A DNA stretch of 39,136 nucleotides from Gelidibacter sp. (GCA_010906935.1 JAAFHC010000008.1:1-39136), one strand, 5' to 3'. Counted from the first letter of the stretch, positions 24,632 through 33,202 are shown. Numbers and translations are program-made. Notes: generated by a model from the sequence alone, not told the origin.

Positions 24632-25162
24632 GGAAAAAGTTTAAATATTAAATATTAAATATTAAAAGTTTAAAGCTCAAAGTTCAACTACCAAAATGCC
24701 CCTAAGATACCGACGTCATTGCAGGACAGAGCGTTAAAAAAATGTTCAGTGAACATTTTTAGCGATAGGGCCAGCTGGCGCGTTGGCAGAGGTGAAGATG
24801 AAATAATCCGACGTGGCAACCTGTTGTGAACTAACGCAATGTCTCTAAGAAACCTACCCTAAACTACCACGAACTAATCAGCAACAGATTGCTTTACCGA
24901 AATAAATTCGGCACAGGCTAATTTTTCAAAACCTCGCAAAGACTTATCATAATTAGAAACCGTCATCCCAGAGGATGGGTTTGAACAAAGTGAACAAATC
25001 AAACGACTACGTTTTTATTTTTTTGAGCGTGGGCTAATTAATTTTGATAAAAATTAAAAATAATAGTGTAACTTGTATTTATAATCTTTTTTAATGATAA
25101 AAACGAAATAGGTTCAGCATAAGATGCTTTTTATAAATATCACTTATTGCGTAAAAATTTTA
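24632..25162. repeat. Dispersed repeat block after the O-antigen operon
   Basis: Non-coding. It contains one copy of the interspersed repeat starting GTCATTGCAGGACAGAGCG (from 24714), with the hairpin AAAAATGTTCA-G-TGAACATTTTT at 24738-24760, then the GGCAACCTGTTGTGAACTAA segment and degenerate 32-bp units. Further right are a small inverted repeat (CCGAA/TTCGG near 24898) and AT-rich sequence. No gene seen. Confidence 0.75.
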
Positions 25163-25170
25163 TATATTTG
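25163..25170 (+). promoter_or_regulatory. Candidate -7 box TATATTTG
   Basis: Matches TAnnTTTG, 34 bp before the ATG at 25205. No convincing -33 TTG at normal spacing (a TTG at 25147-25149 is only 13 nt away), so strength is uncertain. Confidence 0.45.
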
Positions 25171-25204
25171 CCCAAATACTAAACCGTTATAGACAATTAA
25201 AAAA

Positions 25205-25672
25205 ATGGAATGCGTGTCTCAAAAGTCTGAAATTATTAATACTTTCTCAAGTGTTCGAGATTTTTCTTTTAAAGAAAAACAAAGTCCATTACTTGATGAA
25301 GAACAAATGAATGGATTTTTAGATGCTATCTTAGATTTTAAAAAAGGATTATCTAAAAAAGCTCAAGACATTTATGATTTTAGTGATAGAATTGAAAAAT
25401 TATCTTGGTTTAATGATTTAGACGAAGAATGTTTAATGGTTGCTAATGATTTAATTTCAGCTGCAAAAGATTTAAGTTCAACTCTTATTCGTCAATATGT
25501 AAGTATGAATTTCATTCGTAGTAAAGGCATAGCTAAAGATGAAATTAAAAATTTTAAGAATGCAATTGATGTATTTAAAGAAACTTATACAGATTTAGAA
25601 TCAGTCTTATTCTTTCTGCCAGAAATGCCAGATTTCGTTGAAACTTCTAAGGAACTCTCATTAGTAAAGTAA
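25205..25672 (+). CDS. Uncharacterised helical acidic protein, first of a gene pair
   Basis: 155 residues, no family recognised. The composition is acidic and predicted to be largely helical, with long amphipathic stretches (for example residues 55-85 and 100-135). No signal peptide or membrane segment. It lies alone with the next gene inside a repeat block, with its own promoter-like box, and the second ATG comes 2 nt after its stop. Size, charge and order resemble an antitoxin followed by a toxin, but this is inference only. Confidence 0.7.
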   Translation: MECVSQKSEIINTFSSVRDFSFKEKQSPLLDEEQMNGFLDAILDFKKGLSKKAQDIYDFSDRIEKLSWFNDLDEECLMVANDLISAAKDLSSTLIRQYVSMNFIRSKGIAKDEIKNFKNAIDVFKETYTDLESVLFFLPEMPDFVETSKELSLVK

Positions 25673-25674
25673 AA

Positions 25675-26079
25675 ATGAATATCTATTGTTTAGAAGATTT
25701 TAAGGTTGAATTTGAGAAATTAAACGCTAAAAAATCATATAATTCTTTTGAACAGGAAATAATATCATATTTTTTCGGAAAATCTAAAGAGGAACTTTGT
25801 TCAGGAACAAGACTTAATTTTAGTGTTGATGCTCCTTATATAAAAAAAAGGTTAAGTGGTAGTGGTGGTTTTCGCTGTTATTTCTTACTTATTATAAAAA
25901 ATGAAAACTTATATTTAATGTTCGCGCATCCAAAAGCAGGTTCTATGGGAGCGTCAAATATAGACGATAAATCAAAAGCTTATTTGTATAAAAAGGTATT
26001 AAACTGCATAAAATCAAATGATTTATATGAGTTAGAACTTGATGATTCAAAAAAATCAATTATTTTTAAAAAAATGTAA
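25675..26079 (+). CDS. Uncharacterised protein with RelE-like central pattern, second of pair
   Basis: 134 residues. The central part (about 60-85) reads KKRLSGSGGFRCYFLLIIK followed by LYLMFAHPKAGSMG. This is a glycine-rich turn, an Arg and two beta-strands, reminiscent of the GxGxRxYY...hhFxK core of RelE/ParE/HigB toxins, though I cannot place it in a named family. Lysine-rich C-terminus. It may be the effector of a toxin-antitoxin-like pair with 25205-25672. The gene is compact and intact. Confidence 0.7.
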   Translation: MNIYCLEDFKVEFEKLNAKKSYNSFEQEIISYFFGKSKEELCSGTRLNFSVDAPYIKKRLSGSGGFRCYFLLIIKNENLYLMFAHPKAGSMGASNIDDKSKAYLYKKVLNCIKSNDLYELELDDSKKSIIFKKM

Positions 26080-27297
26080 GAAATCGTGGTTTAATTTATT
26101 AGGTTTTATTCTCTATTGAAAAAGGGGTAGAAAAAATAAAATGCCTATTGCTAAATTTCGTTACAACAAAGTAAGAATCTCAACAAACAAGCAAAGCATG
26201 ATGAGATTCCTCATACCTCGGAAGGACAAAAGAATAGTGATACTATTAAAAACCTAATTTACTTTAGCAACCTATTGATAACTAACACAATGCCACTTAA
26301 TACCGCTGTCATTGCAGGACAGAGCGTAAAGAAAATGTTCAGTGAACATTTTTAGCGATAGGACCAGTTGGCGCGTTGGCAGAGGTGAAGATGAAATAAT
26401 TCGACTGCGGCAACCTGTTGTGAACTACCAAAATGCCCCTAAGAAACCTGTTGAGAACTATAAAATACCTCTAAGCAACCAGGTCATCATGATTTCTCCA
26501 ATCAAAAACCCGTCCTATGAGGTTTTTCGTAGTAAAATAGGTTGTTTTTTTAGCGTTGGCCGACGGAGCAACCCAAAGAGCTTACTAGAAACGCTAAACT
26601 GAGCTGAAAGCGAAGTGCTGAAAACATGCCAAGCGGCCTGGGTGATGTAGAGTAAAAAATAAGCTAATTTTACAGAAAAAGATCATCAGACTAGATTTTT
26701 TTGTTACTTTTTTCAGCGATGGAAAAAAGTAAAAACAACTTTCAAGTACATATCATTATTGTAATATCCCATCATCCCAACAAAGTAAGAATCTCAACAA
26801 ACAAGCAAAGCATAATGAGATTCCTCGTAACTCGGAAGGACAAAAAAACAGTGATACTATTAAAAACCTAATTTACTTTAGCAACCTATCGATAGCTAGC
26901 ACAATGCCACTTAAAACCTCTGTCATTGCGATGGAGAAACGGATAGAAAAGACGTTTCGACTGCGGCAACCACGTCTTTGCGAAGGACAGAGCGTAAAAA
27001 AATGTTTGGTAAACATTTTTAGTGATAGGGCCAGCTGGCGCGTTGGTATAGCCGACGCGGCAATCTGTTCATCACCAACGAAAAGCTCTAAGAAACCTGC
27101 TCCGAACTACCAAAATGCCCCTAAGCAAACTGCTCCAAACTACCTCGAACTAAACCGGAAAAGAACAAAACAACTTTATAAAGTAAAAGCGACTACTTCA
27201 ATAGAATCATATTGAAAGTCACAAATTACAAATCCACAAAATCGGGTAGTATAATAATTCTATTTTATGTAATTAAGTTTTGTAAAACAATTTTTTT
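26080..27297. repeat. Repeat island with duplicated 151-bp segment and hairpin repeats
   Basis: No gene. A 151-bp segment at 26165-26315 recurs without gaps at 26779-26929 with about ten mismatches. Each is followed by a GTCATTGC-type repeat with a hairpin (26332-26352 and 26998-27020) and 32/33-bp units containing AACTACCAAAATGCCCCTAAG. The block 27189-27249 has a relative at 36521-36577, and 26563-26697 has one at 36297-36385. The two plus-strand open frames here (26342-26602, 26904-27215) consist of repeat sequence and are not genes. Confidence 0.8.
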
Positions 27298-27305
27298 TAT
27301 CTTTG
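27298..27305 (+). promoter_or_regulatory. Candidate -7 box TATCTTTG for higBA
   Basis: Matches TAnnTTTG, 25 bp before the higB ATG, with a TTTTG at 27278-27282 as a weak -33 candidate. A T-run lies between them. Confidence 0.5.
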
Positions 27306-27330
27306 TAACCAGTTTTAGACTTAAAAGCAG

Positions 27331-27597
27331 ATGCGGATTGTAACGTTTAAAAAAATTAAAGCATTTACAGAAAAACACGCAAGCTCCGATGTTGCTTTGA
27401 GAGACTGGTATTTTAAAGCCAAAAGAAGTGAGTGGAATACTTTAAATGACATGAAGCAAACTTTTAATAGTGTTGATTATGTTGGCAATAACCGTTATGT
27501 ATTCAATATTAAGGGTAATGATTATAGACTTGTAGCCATTATCATTTTTGCTTCAAGCAAAATCTATATTCGATTTATTGGTACACATTCAGAATAA
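27331..27597 (+). CDS. higB: HigB-family toxin, truncated by a nonsense codon
   Basis: 88 residues of the HigB mRNA-interferase family (pattern LRDWYFKAKRSEWN...RYVFNIKGNDYRLV...IYIRFIGTHSE). Family members normally continue after GTHxE with YDKID. Here TAA replaces the Tyr codon and the reading frame then continues DKIDCSNN to a TAG, so a single T-to-A change (TAT to TAA) has probably removed the last 9 residues. The toxin may be weakened or inactive. HigA follows after 32 nt, in the toxin-first order typical of higBA. Confidence 0.85.
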   Translation: MRIVTFKKIKAFTEKHASSDVALRDWYFKAKRSEWNTLNDMKQTFNSVDYVGNNRYVFNIKGNDYRLVAIIIFASSKIYIRFIGTHSE

Positions 27598-27629
27598 GAT
27601 AAAATAGACTGTTCAAACAATTAGAAATT

Positions 27630-27995
27630 ATGAGAACAATACAAACAAAAAAAGAGTACAGCGTATTAAGTAACCGCATTGAGGAATTGTTAGGCATTGT
27701 AGATAACAAAACAGCTAGCGATGATGAAAATTTTATTGAATTAGATGTACTTTCAGATTTGGTAGCCGATTACGAAGAAGCCAACGAACCTATAAAAGCA
27801 CCTACCCTTATTGAAGCAATGAAATTGCGTATGTATGAGCGTGGTTTAAATCAAAAACGTTTATCGGAACTATTGGGAGTTAGCACTTCAAGAGTTAGCG
27901 AGTATTTGACAGGTAAAAGCGAACCACCTTTAAAAACGGCAAGAGATATAAGTCAAAAATTAGATATTGACCCTATGATTGTATTGGGTGTCTAA
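27630..27995 (+). CDS. higA: HigA-family antitoxin with XRE helix-turn-helix
   Basis: 121 residues. The C-terminal half holds a Cro/C1-type HTH: LNQKRLSELLGVSTSRVSEY followed by LTGKSEPPLKTARDISQKL. The N-terminal acidic part (EELLGIVDNKT...) is the usual HigA toxin-binding region. It is expected to neutralise HigB and repress the operon promoter. It appears intact although the toxin gene is shortened. Confidence 0.9.
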   Translation: MRTIQTKKEYSVLSNRIEELLGIVDNKTASDDENFIELDVLSDLVADYEEANEPIKAPTLIEAMKLRMYERGLNQKRLSELLGVSTSRVSEYLTGKSEPPLKTARDISQKLDIDPMIVLGV

Positions 27996-28789
27996 TAGGT
28001 GTTTTCTAATAAATATGTCAAACTTCAAAACAAGCATATTGGTTGTAAGTTGTTTGTTATGAGTTATCGGTTTTTCGGAGTAAAAAATGTCTCTTATTAA
28101 CCTGCTCCAAACTACCTCGAACTAAACCGGAACAGATTGCCACAGTTTTTTGCAAAAACTTCGCAAAGACGTATCATTATTAACAACCCCCGTCATTGCG
28201 ATGGAGAGACGGATAGCAAAGACGTTTCGACTGCGGCAACCTGTTGTGAACTAACGCAATGCCCCTAAGCATCCCGCTCCAAACTACCGCGAACCATACC
28301 GGAACAGATTGCTTCAGTTTTTTGCAAAGACGTATCATTATTAGCAACCGCCGTCATTATGGGACTGAGCGTTAAAAAAATGTTCAGTGAACATTTTTAG
28401 CGAAAGGGCCAGCTGGCGCAGTGGCAAAGGCGAAGCCGATGAAAGCTGACGCGGCAACCTGTTGAGAACTAACTAAATCATCTAAGCAACCTGTTGTGAA
28501 CTAACTTAATCACCTAAGCAACTTGTCCCGAACTAACGCAATCCCATAAGAATTTGTTGTGGACTACCAAAATGTCCCTAACCCCGTCATCCTTGAAGGA
28601 GTTATCCGCGTTGCAAACGCTACATTTTATAAGCTAATTTATTAGGTACTCGTTGCAAACGAGCAACAGAGACCGGGAACTAGGATATTCCGGAGCAAGC
28701 TGACCCCTAATATGGATACACAAACACCCCACAAACAGTTAAGCTAAAATTTTAACAATATTTTTAATTTAGGATATACTAAAATGATA
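27996..28789. repeat. Repeat block with 32-bp tandem units
   Basis: No gene. It holds GTCATTGCGATGGAGA-type repeats, a hairpin copy at 28376-28398, and four head-to-tail 32-bp units at 28455-28486, 28487-28518, 28519-28550 and 28551-28582 (consensus start CAACCTGTTGTGAACTAAC). At 28680-28712 lies a minus-orientation copy of the repeat GGGGTCAGCTTGCTCCGGAA, also found near 36679. The units differ all along their length, so this is not a CRISPR array. Confidence 0.8.
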
Positions 28790-28797
28790 TATATTTG
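28790..28797 (+). promoter_or_regulatory. Candidate -7 box TATATTTG for the mazEF-like pair
   Basis: Matches TAnnTTTG, 18 bp before the preferred antitoxin ATG at 28816. The position supports that start over the upstream TTG at 28795, which lies inside the box. Confidence 0.5.
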
Positions 28798-28815
28798 GTA
28801 TATAAATTGAGTATA

Positions 28816-29046
28816 ATGAAAACAGTATCCCTTAAAATAGACGATTCCATATTTGGAGAAACCGAAAAAATTCTTTCAGGTACCAATATGCCAAGGAACA
28901 GATATATCAACGAAGCCATTGCCTATTATAACAAAGTGCAAAAGAGACAGCTTTTGGAGAAAAAATTAAAAACAGAGTCAGCTTTGGTAAGAGAAGATTC
29001 TATGAATATACTTAGGGAATTTGAAAATATAGGCGATGACAATTAA
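28816..29046 (+). CDS. Ribbon-helix-helix antitoxin of a MazF-type system
   Basis: 76 residues from ATG 28816. The N-terminus KTVSLKIDDSIFGETEKIL followed by MPRNRYINEAIAYYN fits the ribbon-helix-helix (CopG/MetJ-like) DNA-binding fold; the acidic C-terminus should bind the toxin. The last 11 nt overlap the mazF gene, indicating translational coupling. It is expected to repress its own promoter. Confidence 0.85.
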   Translation: MKTVSLKIDDSIFGETEKILSGTNMPRNRYINEAIAYYNKVQKRQLLEKKLKTESALVREDSMNILREFENIGDDN

Positions 29047-29383
29047 TCAGTACGAAATTTGGATAGCCGATTTAAATCCGCAAATTGGAACAGAATCCGG
29101 TAAAACACGGCCTGTTTTAGTGGTTCAGACGAACCTGCTGAATAGCATACCGCATCCATCCACCATTGTGTGCCCTATTACTACAAATGTTCAAAAAGAT
29201 TCGGATATTTTAAGGGTGCATCTCAAAAAAGGAACAGCAAATTTACAGGAAAATTGTGATGTGATGATCGATCAGATTAGGGCTATTGACAACACGCGTC
29301 TGGTAAAAAAAGCGGGAAATTTACCCCAAGAATTAATCAAAAAAATAAAAGAAAATATTACAATTTTAATGGATTTAGATTGA
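29036..29383 (+). CDS. mazF: MazF/PemK-family endoribonuclease toxin
   Basis: 115 residues, full length for the family: YEIWIADLNPQIGTESGKTR near the N-terminus, the catalytic Arg25 region KTRPVLVVQ, and the PITTNV strand with Thr at 49-50. No disruption seen. It is paired with the RHH antitoxin upstream. It is the second recognisable toxin-antitoxin pair of the island. Confidence 0.92.
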   Translation: MTINQYEIWIADLNPQIGTESGKTRPVLVVQTNLLNSIPHPSTIVCPITTNVQKDSDILRVHLKKGTANLQENCDVMIDQIRAIDNTRLVKKAGNLPQELIKKIKENITILMDLD

Positions 29384-29452
29384 AAAAGAAACCAACACGA
29401 CAATAAGGTGTAAAAAAACACCCAAAAATAAAAAAGCACAACCTAATAATTA

Positions 29453-30583
29453 ATGATGAAAAATAAATTGCTTGATTTTCAACAGAAATACAAAATAGAT
29501 TACGCTGAACGCATCAACTTTGTTGAGGTGGATTTTGATGACGAAAAAATGGAGCTGCTTGTGAAGCAGTTTTTTTTTACGTGGCTTATAGAAAATACCG
29601 ACCCCGATAAAGTAAAGGTGGATTCCATAGATAGTTTGGTGCGTGCTGCGAACCAAATTCATTTTGATGGGGGAGGCTATCATATGGCCAAAAACAACGA
29701 TCGGGTTTATATGGCCGATTTTATACACTATGAATTGGTGAATTTAAATGTGTTTCCGACCCAATGTGATCGAGAAAAATTCAAACACTACAAAGATTAT
29801 TTACATAAGGTAGATTTGCGTTTCCGATCATTAAGAAGCCTGAATGAAGAACTGGTGGTATGGCATAGCGTTACCGGTTTTCTGCCCTATTTTGATAAAT
29901 CCTTTGAAACAGGTTATGTAAACAACAAAGCAGTAGAAAGTGGTCTTGCCTTTTTTCTTAAAAGTGCAGACCATCGCTATCGTCATGACCTTCTCCAGCG
30001 TAAGGATGCCTGTTATGTTGGAATATTTATGCACCCAGATTCAAATATGTTAAAATATTGGATCAATCCACCATTATTGCTGGGGTTTGAGGAAAAGAGA
30101 AAACAATACAAAAAGGTACTGGGAACCTGGCTTTTGGCCAAATTGGAAGAAAGAATCTATCAATATGTGCTAGACAAAAATAAACTTCCGGAAGCCTATC
30201 TTTTGGTGAAACAAACGGCTGAAGCATTGTTTTACAACCAAAAAACGACAATTGAAATCGAGAGCTCACTGCCTGAAAAACCTGTAACCGCCATTTTTAA
30301 TCCTCGCATTTTTACAGACGCCTTCGCTTTTGAATTGTTTGAAAAACTAAACATTTCTGAAATAAATGCAACCGATCTAAGTTTCCTATACCGTAAAATG
30401 GCTGAAAGGGAAAATCCGCCCTTAATTTTGGTAAGAGATAAAGAATTTAGGAATTGGTATGCTGAAATGTACAACCCGGTATTGGTGCAAAATTTTACCA
30501 AAACTTTCGATAGGGCAAATTCTAAAGAAAGAAACAATGCCTACGAAAGTGCAAAACGGGACCTCCTTAAATCAGAGGGTTAA
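29453..30583 (+). CDS. Unknown protein, paralogue A
   Basis: 376 residues, no family or motif recognised; no signal peptide or membrane segments; acidic and basic residues are mixed. The C-terminal 90 or so residues (IFTDAFAFELFEKL, LSFLYRKMAERENPPLILV, FTKTFDRANSKERNNAY) and a central KVLGTWLLAKLEERIYQYV segment clearly match the protein at 31936, so the two are paralogues. The C-terminal part with RKMAE and a Trp (FRNWYAEMY) may be a small DNA- or protein-binding domain. They are separated by a minus-strand gene. Function unknown. Confidence 0.8.
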   Translation: MMKNKLLDFQQKYKIDYAERINFVEVDFDDEKMELLVKQFFFTWLIENTDPDKVKVDSIDSLVRAANQIHFDGGGYHMAKNNDRVYMADFIHYELVNLNVFPTQCDREKFKHYKDYLHKVDLRFRSLRSLNEELVVWHSVTGFLPYFDKSFETGYVNNKAVESGLAFFLKSADHRYRHDLLQRKDACYVGIFMHPDSNMLKYWINPPLLLGFEEKRKQYKKVLGTWLLAKLEERIYQYVLDKNKLPEAYLLVKQTAEALFYNQKTTIEIESSLPEKPVTAIFNPRIFTDAFAFELFEKLNISEINATDLSFLYRKMAERENPPLILVRDKEFRNWYAEMYNPVLVQNFTKTFDRANSKERNNAYESAKRDLLKSEG

Positions 30584-30712
30584 ACTACCCTCTGCTTGTG
30601 CGAGCGTCTCGCTCGTGCCAGACAACCTGTCCCGTACTATCGAAATCACATAAAGAAATCTTAAATAACAAAAAATCACTTTTCAATACTGATTGTCTAC
30701 AATATAAAACAC

Positions 30713-30746
30713 AAAAAAAACCCCATTGCAAGAAGCAACAGGGTTT
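30713..30746 (-). terminator. Terminator-like hairpin for the minus-strand gene
   Basis: Imperfect stem AAACCC..TTGC / GCAA..GGGTTT with a short loop, followed on the minus strand by a run of T (plus-strand A-run at 30713-30720). It lies 21 bp after the stop of the gene at 30767-31516, where an intrinsic terminator is expected. Confidence 0.55.
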
Positions 30747-30766
30747 CAAACAAATCAATTCATGGC

Positions 30767-31516
30767 TCAGACCACATCCAATACCGTCAGAACATTGTAT
30801 GAATTGTTTTTCAGCGGGTACTGGGTTCCATTCATTTCCTGAAAAAATTCAATTAAAAAGTAATAAATGAACTTACCGGTTCCGGCAGGAATTTCACTCG
30901 GCGTCAACGTATAGGTCGCCTTAGCGGCAGTAACCGAAACGTTTTCTTTGTTGCTGTAGCGCGTTTTGTGTTCCGCCAGCTCAAAGTCAACCCTGCTCAC
31001 AGCCATGCTGAAACTCGCATGGGTAGTGCCGGTTGGAGCAGCCAAATGAAAAGTGGGATTAAAATCGGGCAATACAACAACCCCCGTAACGGGATCCAGA
31101 TCAAGTTCCCCTCTAAAAACACTGCCCATGATGGCCTTGCTGTTAAAGTCAAAACCCTTTAGGATCTTTTGCCCGTCAGGCGTTTGAATCCCGATGCCTA
31201 CCTGTCGCTGTCCGCGATCGGAAACCAAATCCAGATTTTTGATCTGACTCATCGTTTGCGAAAGCCGGCTGCTTACCCGAGAATCCTTGGCCAGTTGCAT
31301 CAGACTGACAGCCGAATTTCGCAACAGCTTGCCCATCTTGGCATTGTGGCCAAATTCAAGACCGTTTTCCCGTGTTCGCTGGAAAGCAGGATCGGTTTTC
31401 ATCCTTTTTTTGGAGATGCCTCCTTTGGCTCTTGCGAGCATTCCGTCTTTGGTGCGGTAAAAGGTAACTCCTTTTACGGTGCCCTGGATCTCTACGATCC
31501 CATCAATTTTTGCCAT
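30767..31516 (-). CDS. Bacteroidota-specific protein of unknown function
   Basis: 249 residues from the ATG at 31516. The frame extends further upstream, but MAKIDGIVEIQGTVKGVTFY is the N-terminus I associate with this family. The region KRMKTDPAFQRTRENGLEFG followed by basic, Ser-rich helices and MSQIKNLD is characteristic. The C-terminal half looks beta-rich. No known activity; multi-copy in many Flavobacteriia as far as I recall. A TAGCTTTG -7 box on the minus strand (31546-31553) lies 30 nt upstream. GC content is clearly higher than that of the neighbouring genes, a sign of separate origin. Confidence 0.8.
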   Translation of the reverse strand: MAKIDGIVEIQGTVKGVTFYRTKDGMLARAKGGISKKRMKTDPAFQRTRENGLEFGHNAKMGKLLRNSAVSLMQLAKDSRVSSRLSQTMSQIKNLDLVSDRGQRQVGIGIQTPDGQKILKGFDFNSKAIMGSVFRGELDLDPVTGVVVLPDFNPTFHLAAPTGTTHASFSMAVSRVDFELAEHKTRYSNKENVSVTAAKATYTLTPSEIPAGTGKFIYYFLIEFFQEMNGTQYPLKNNSYNVLTVLDVV

Positions 31517-31545
31517 GTATATATGTTTTAGGCGTTTATATAGGA

Positions 31546-31553
31546 CAAAGCTA
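31546..31553 (-). promoter_or_regulatory. Candidate minus-strand -7 box TAGCTTTG
   Basis: Reads TAGCTTTG on the minus strand and fits TAnnTTTG. It precedes the gene starting at 31516. Confidence 0.45.
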
Positions 31554-31935
31554 GGGGGATTTATAGATCGAAAATAAAACAAGGTCTGTTAACGCGCTGT
31601 TTAACAGCGTAATGCAATCAAATGCAGGAAATTGCTTAAAAGTGCGCAAAAACGCAGTATATTGCAGTAAAATTAGGTGAAAATTGATATGAAATTAGCT
31701 ATGAGCCCTTTGCCTTGTCTTGTATAACTATAATAGGATTTATTTAATAACCTGTATAGTTATTTCAGGACGGGTCACCTGCCTTGGTTGGCACTGCCTT
31801 ACTTACGGTCATAGTACGGGATACTTACGGGGTAAGTACGGTTCGCCTGCAATTTTTGACCATAAAACGACTTTTCCAAAGTTTTTACCGAAGGCATAAT
31901 TACCCAACAGTTTAAAACACAAAACCAACCAACAA
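31554..31935. other. Divergent intergenic region
   Basis: It separates the minus-strand gene from paralogue B. Visible: a palindrome CGCTGTT-T-AACAGCG at 31594-31608, and near 31796-31844 several ACTTACGG/AGTACGG direct and inverted half-sites that could bind a regulator. The minus-strand open frames at its right end overlap the start of the next gene and look like shadows. No small gene is convincing. Confidence 0.5.
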
Positions 31936-33093
31936 ATGTCAATGCGAGAAGAAGATTTGAACCTGAAAACAAAATGGTTTGATGAAATAAAAAAGATAAA
32001 CATCGAAGATCAACTGATCGATCTAAAAGAAGATAGGCTTGAAGCACTTTTTAAAGTTAATTTTAGAAACTGGATTTATGTGGATGCTTTTTATAATTTC
32101 AGAATGTACACGGGACCGGTCATTTTTCAAATGATTGAGAAATATTTAGAAAATGGACAGTCTTTTTTGGAGGAAGATAATGATTCTTTTAATTATTCTT
32201 TTTTGTGTTTTCAGCAGGATGAATTAGAGGCGATTTCAATTTTTCTGAAAGATGAAACAAAAAATTCTAATTTAATTGAAAAAGCCACCCTTTATGCCGA
32301 TTATTTAAAGGAAAACAAAACCCGATTTGAAGATATTGATATTTTGCTAACAAAAATGGGTGAGGATGAGACATATCCTTCCTTACTGGCATTGGCAAAA
32401 ACGAAAATTAAAAGTGCTATTGTGGATATACCAAAATTGGACAAGGAACAAATTTTACTTTTCGAAAGCTTAGATCGCATTTATAGGTTGATGCTGCTGA
32501 ATCCCAACAATCATCACAAAAGAAAAGGCTATATAGAGAATTTGCCCAGATGGTTCGATTTCGAAGGAAACAAAAATCCCTTCCTGTTAAGGGAATTTCC
32601 CAAAGAAAAGGAAACCTATCTCAAAATACTGAAAACCTGGTTGATAGACCAAATTGAAACCAGAAAAAAAATGTTTGATTGGGACGTGCTTCCTCCAGAA
32701 TATCAATACGTTCAGGATTATGCAGAAAGCTTGCTGCCCGAAATTGTAAAAACGTCGGCCAAGCCTAAAATAGTTCCTTCGTCATCGCCAACTGTGAATC
32801 CTCAAATAGACTACCCCAAACATATTTTTGCAGATGAAAAAGCCTTCCAAATATTCTCTTTGCTGATGAAACATTTCAAAACACATGCAACCATCAGCTT
32901 TGTTTTCCGCACTATGGCTGAAAAAGAAAAACCTAGCCTGATTTTGGTGAACGACACGCCTTTCAGGGCCTGGTTCAATGAGCAGCAATATGAGATCCAA
33001 CTGGAAAGTTATACCAAAACCTATGAAAATTCAAAAAATGATGACCGTATAGCAGTTTATGCCATAGCAAAGGAAGTTGCCATGAACAAATAA
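31936..33093 (+). CDS. Unknown protein, paralogue B
   Basis: 385 residues. The C-terminal part matches paralogue A (29453): KHIFADEKAFQIFSLLMKHF, FVFRTMAEKEKPSLILVND, then RAWFNEQQYEIQLESYTKTY. So does the ETYLKILKTWLIDQIETRKK segment. The N-terminal 200 residues are more diverged. A Ser/Pro-rich linker (KIVPSSSPTVNPQ) near 280 separates the two parts, suggesting a two-domain layout. No catalytic motif seen. Function unknown. Confidence 0.8.
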   Translation: MSMREEDLNLKTKWFDEIKKINIEDQLIDLKEDRLEALFKVNFRNWIYVDAFYNFRMYTGPVIFQMIEKYLENGQSFLEEDNDSFNYSFLCFQQDELEAISIFLKDETKNSNLIEKATLYADYLKENKTRFEDIDILLTKMGEDETYPSLLALAKTKIKSAIVDIPKLDKEQILLFESLDRIYRLMLLNPNNHHKRKGYIENLPRWFDFEGNKNPFLLREFPKEKETYLKILKTWLIDQIETRKKMFDWDVLPPEYQYVQDYAESLLPEIVKTSAKPKIVPSSSPTVNPQIDYPKHIFADEKAFQIFSLLMKHFKTHATISFVFRTMAEKEKPSLILVNDTPFRAWFNEQQYEIQLESYTKTYENSKNDDRIAVYAIAKEVAMNK

Positions 33094-33202
33094 TCCTTGT
33101 CAATTGTTGTAAAACTGATTAAATTGCAAGAATAAAGTCTCAATTAATTTTTTTTGGATCATAGAAATGGGTTTCGAAATAGGCTTTGAATGGGCTAAAA
33201 GT

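Noticed and set aside
26342-26602. 86-codon plus-strand frame, and a similar 103-codon frame at 26904-27215
   Set aside because: Both start within the hairpin or GTCATTGC repeat units and are made of dispersed repeat sequence; the shared peptides reflect repeat identity.
28455-28582. Possible CRISPR array (32-bp period)
   Set aside because: There is no invariant repeat separated by unique spacers; the whole unit repeats with scattered changes and no cas genes are nearby.
30598-31531. Several plus-strand frames opposite the minus-strand gene at 30767-31516
   Set aside because: Antisense shadows; the minus-strand frame has promoter, terminator and family-like sequence.
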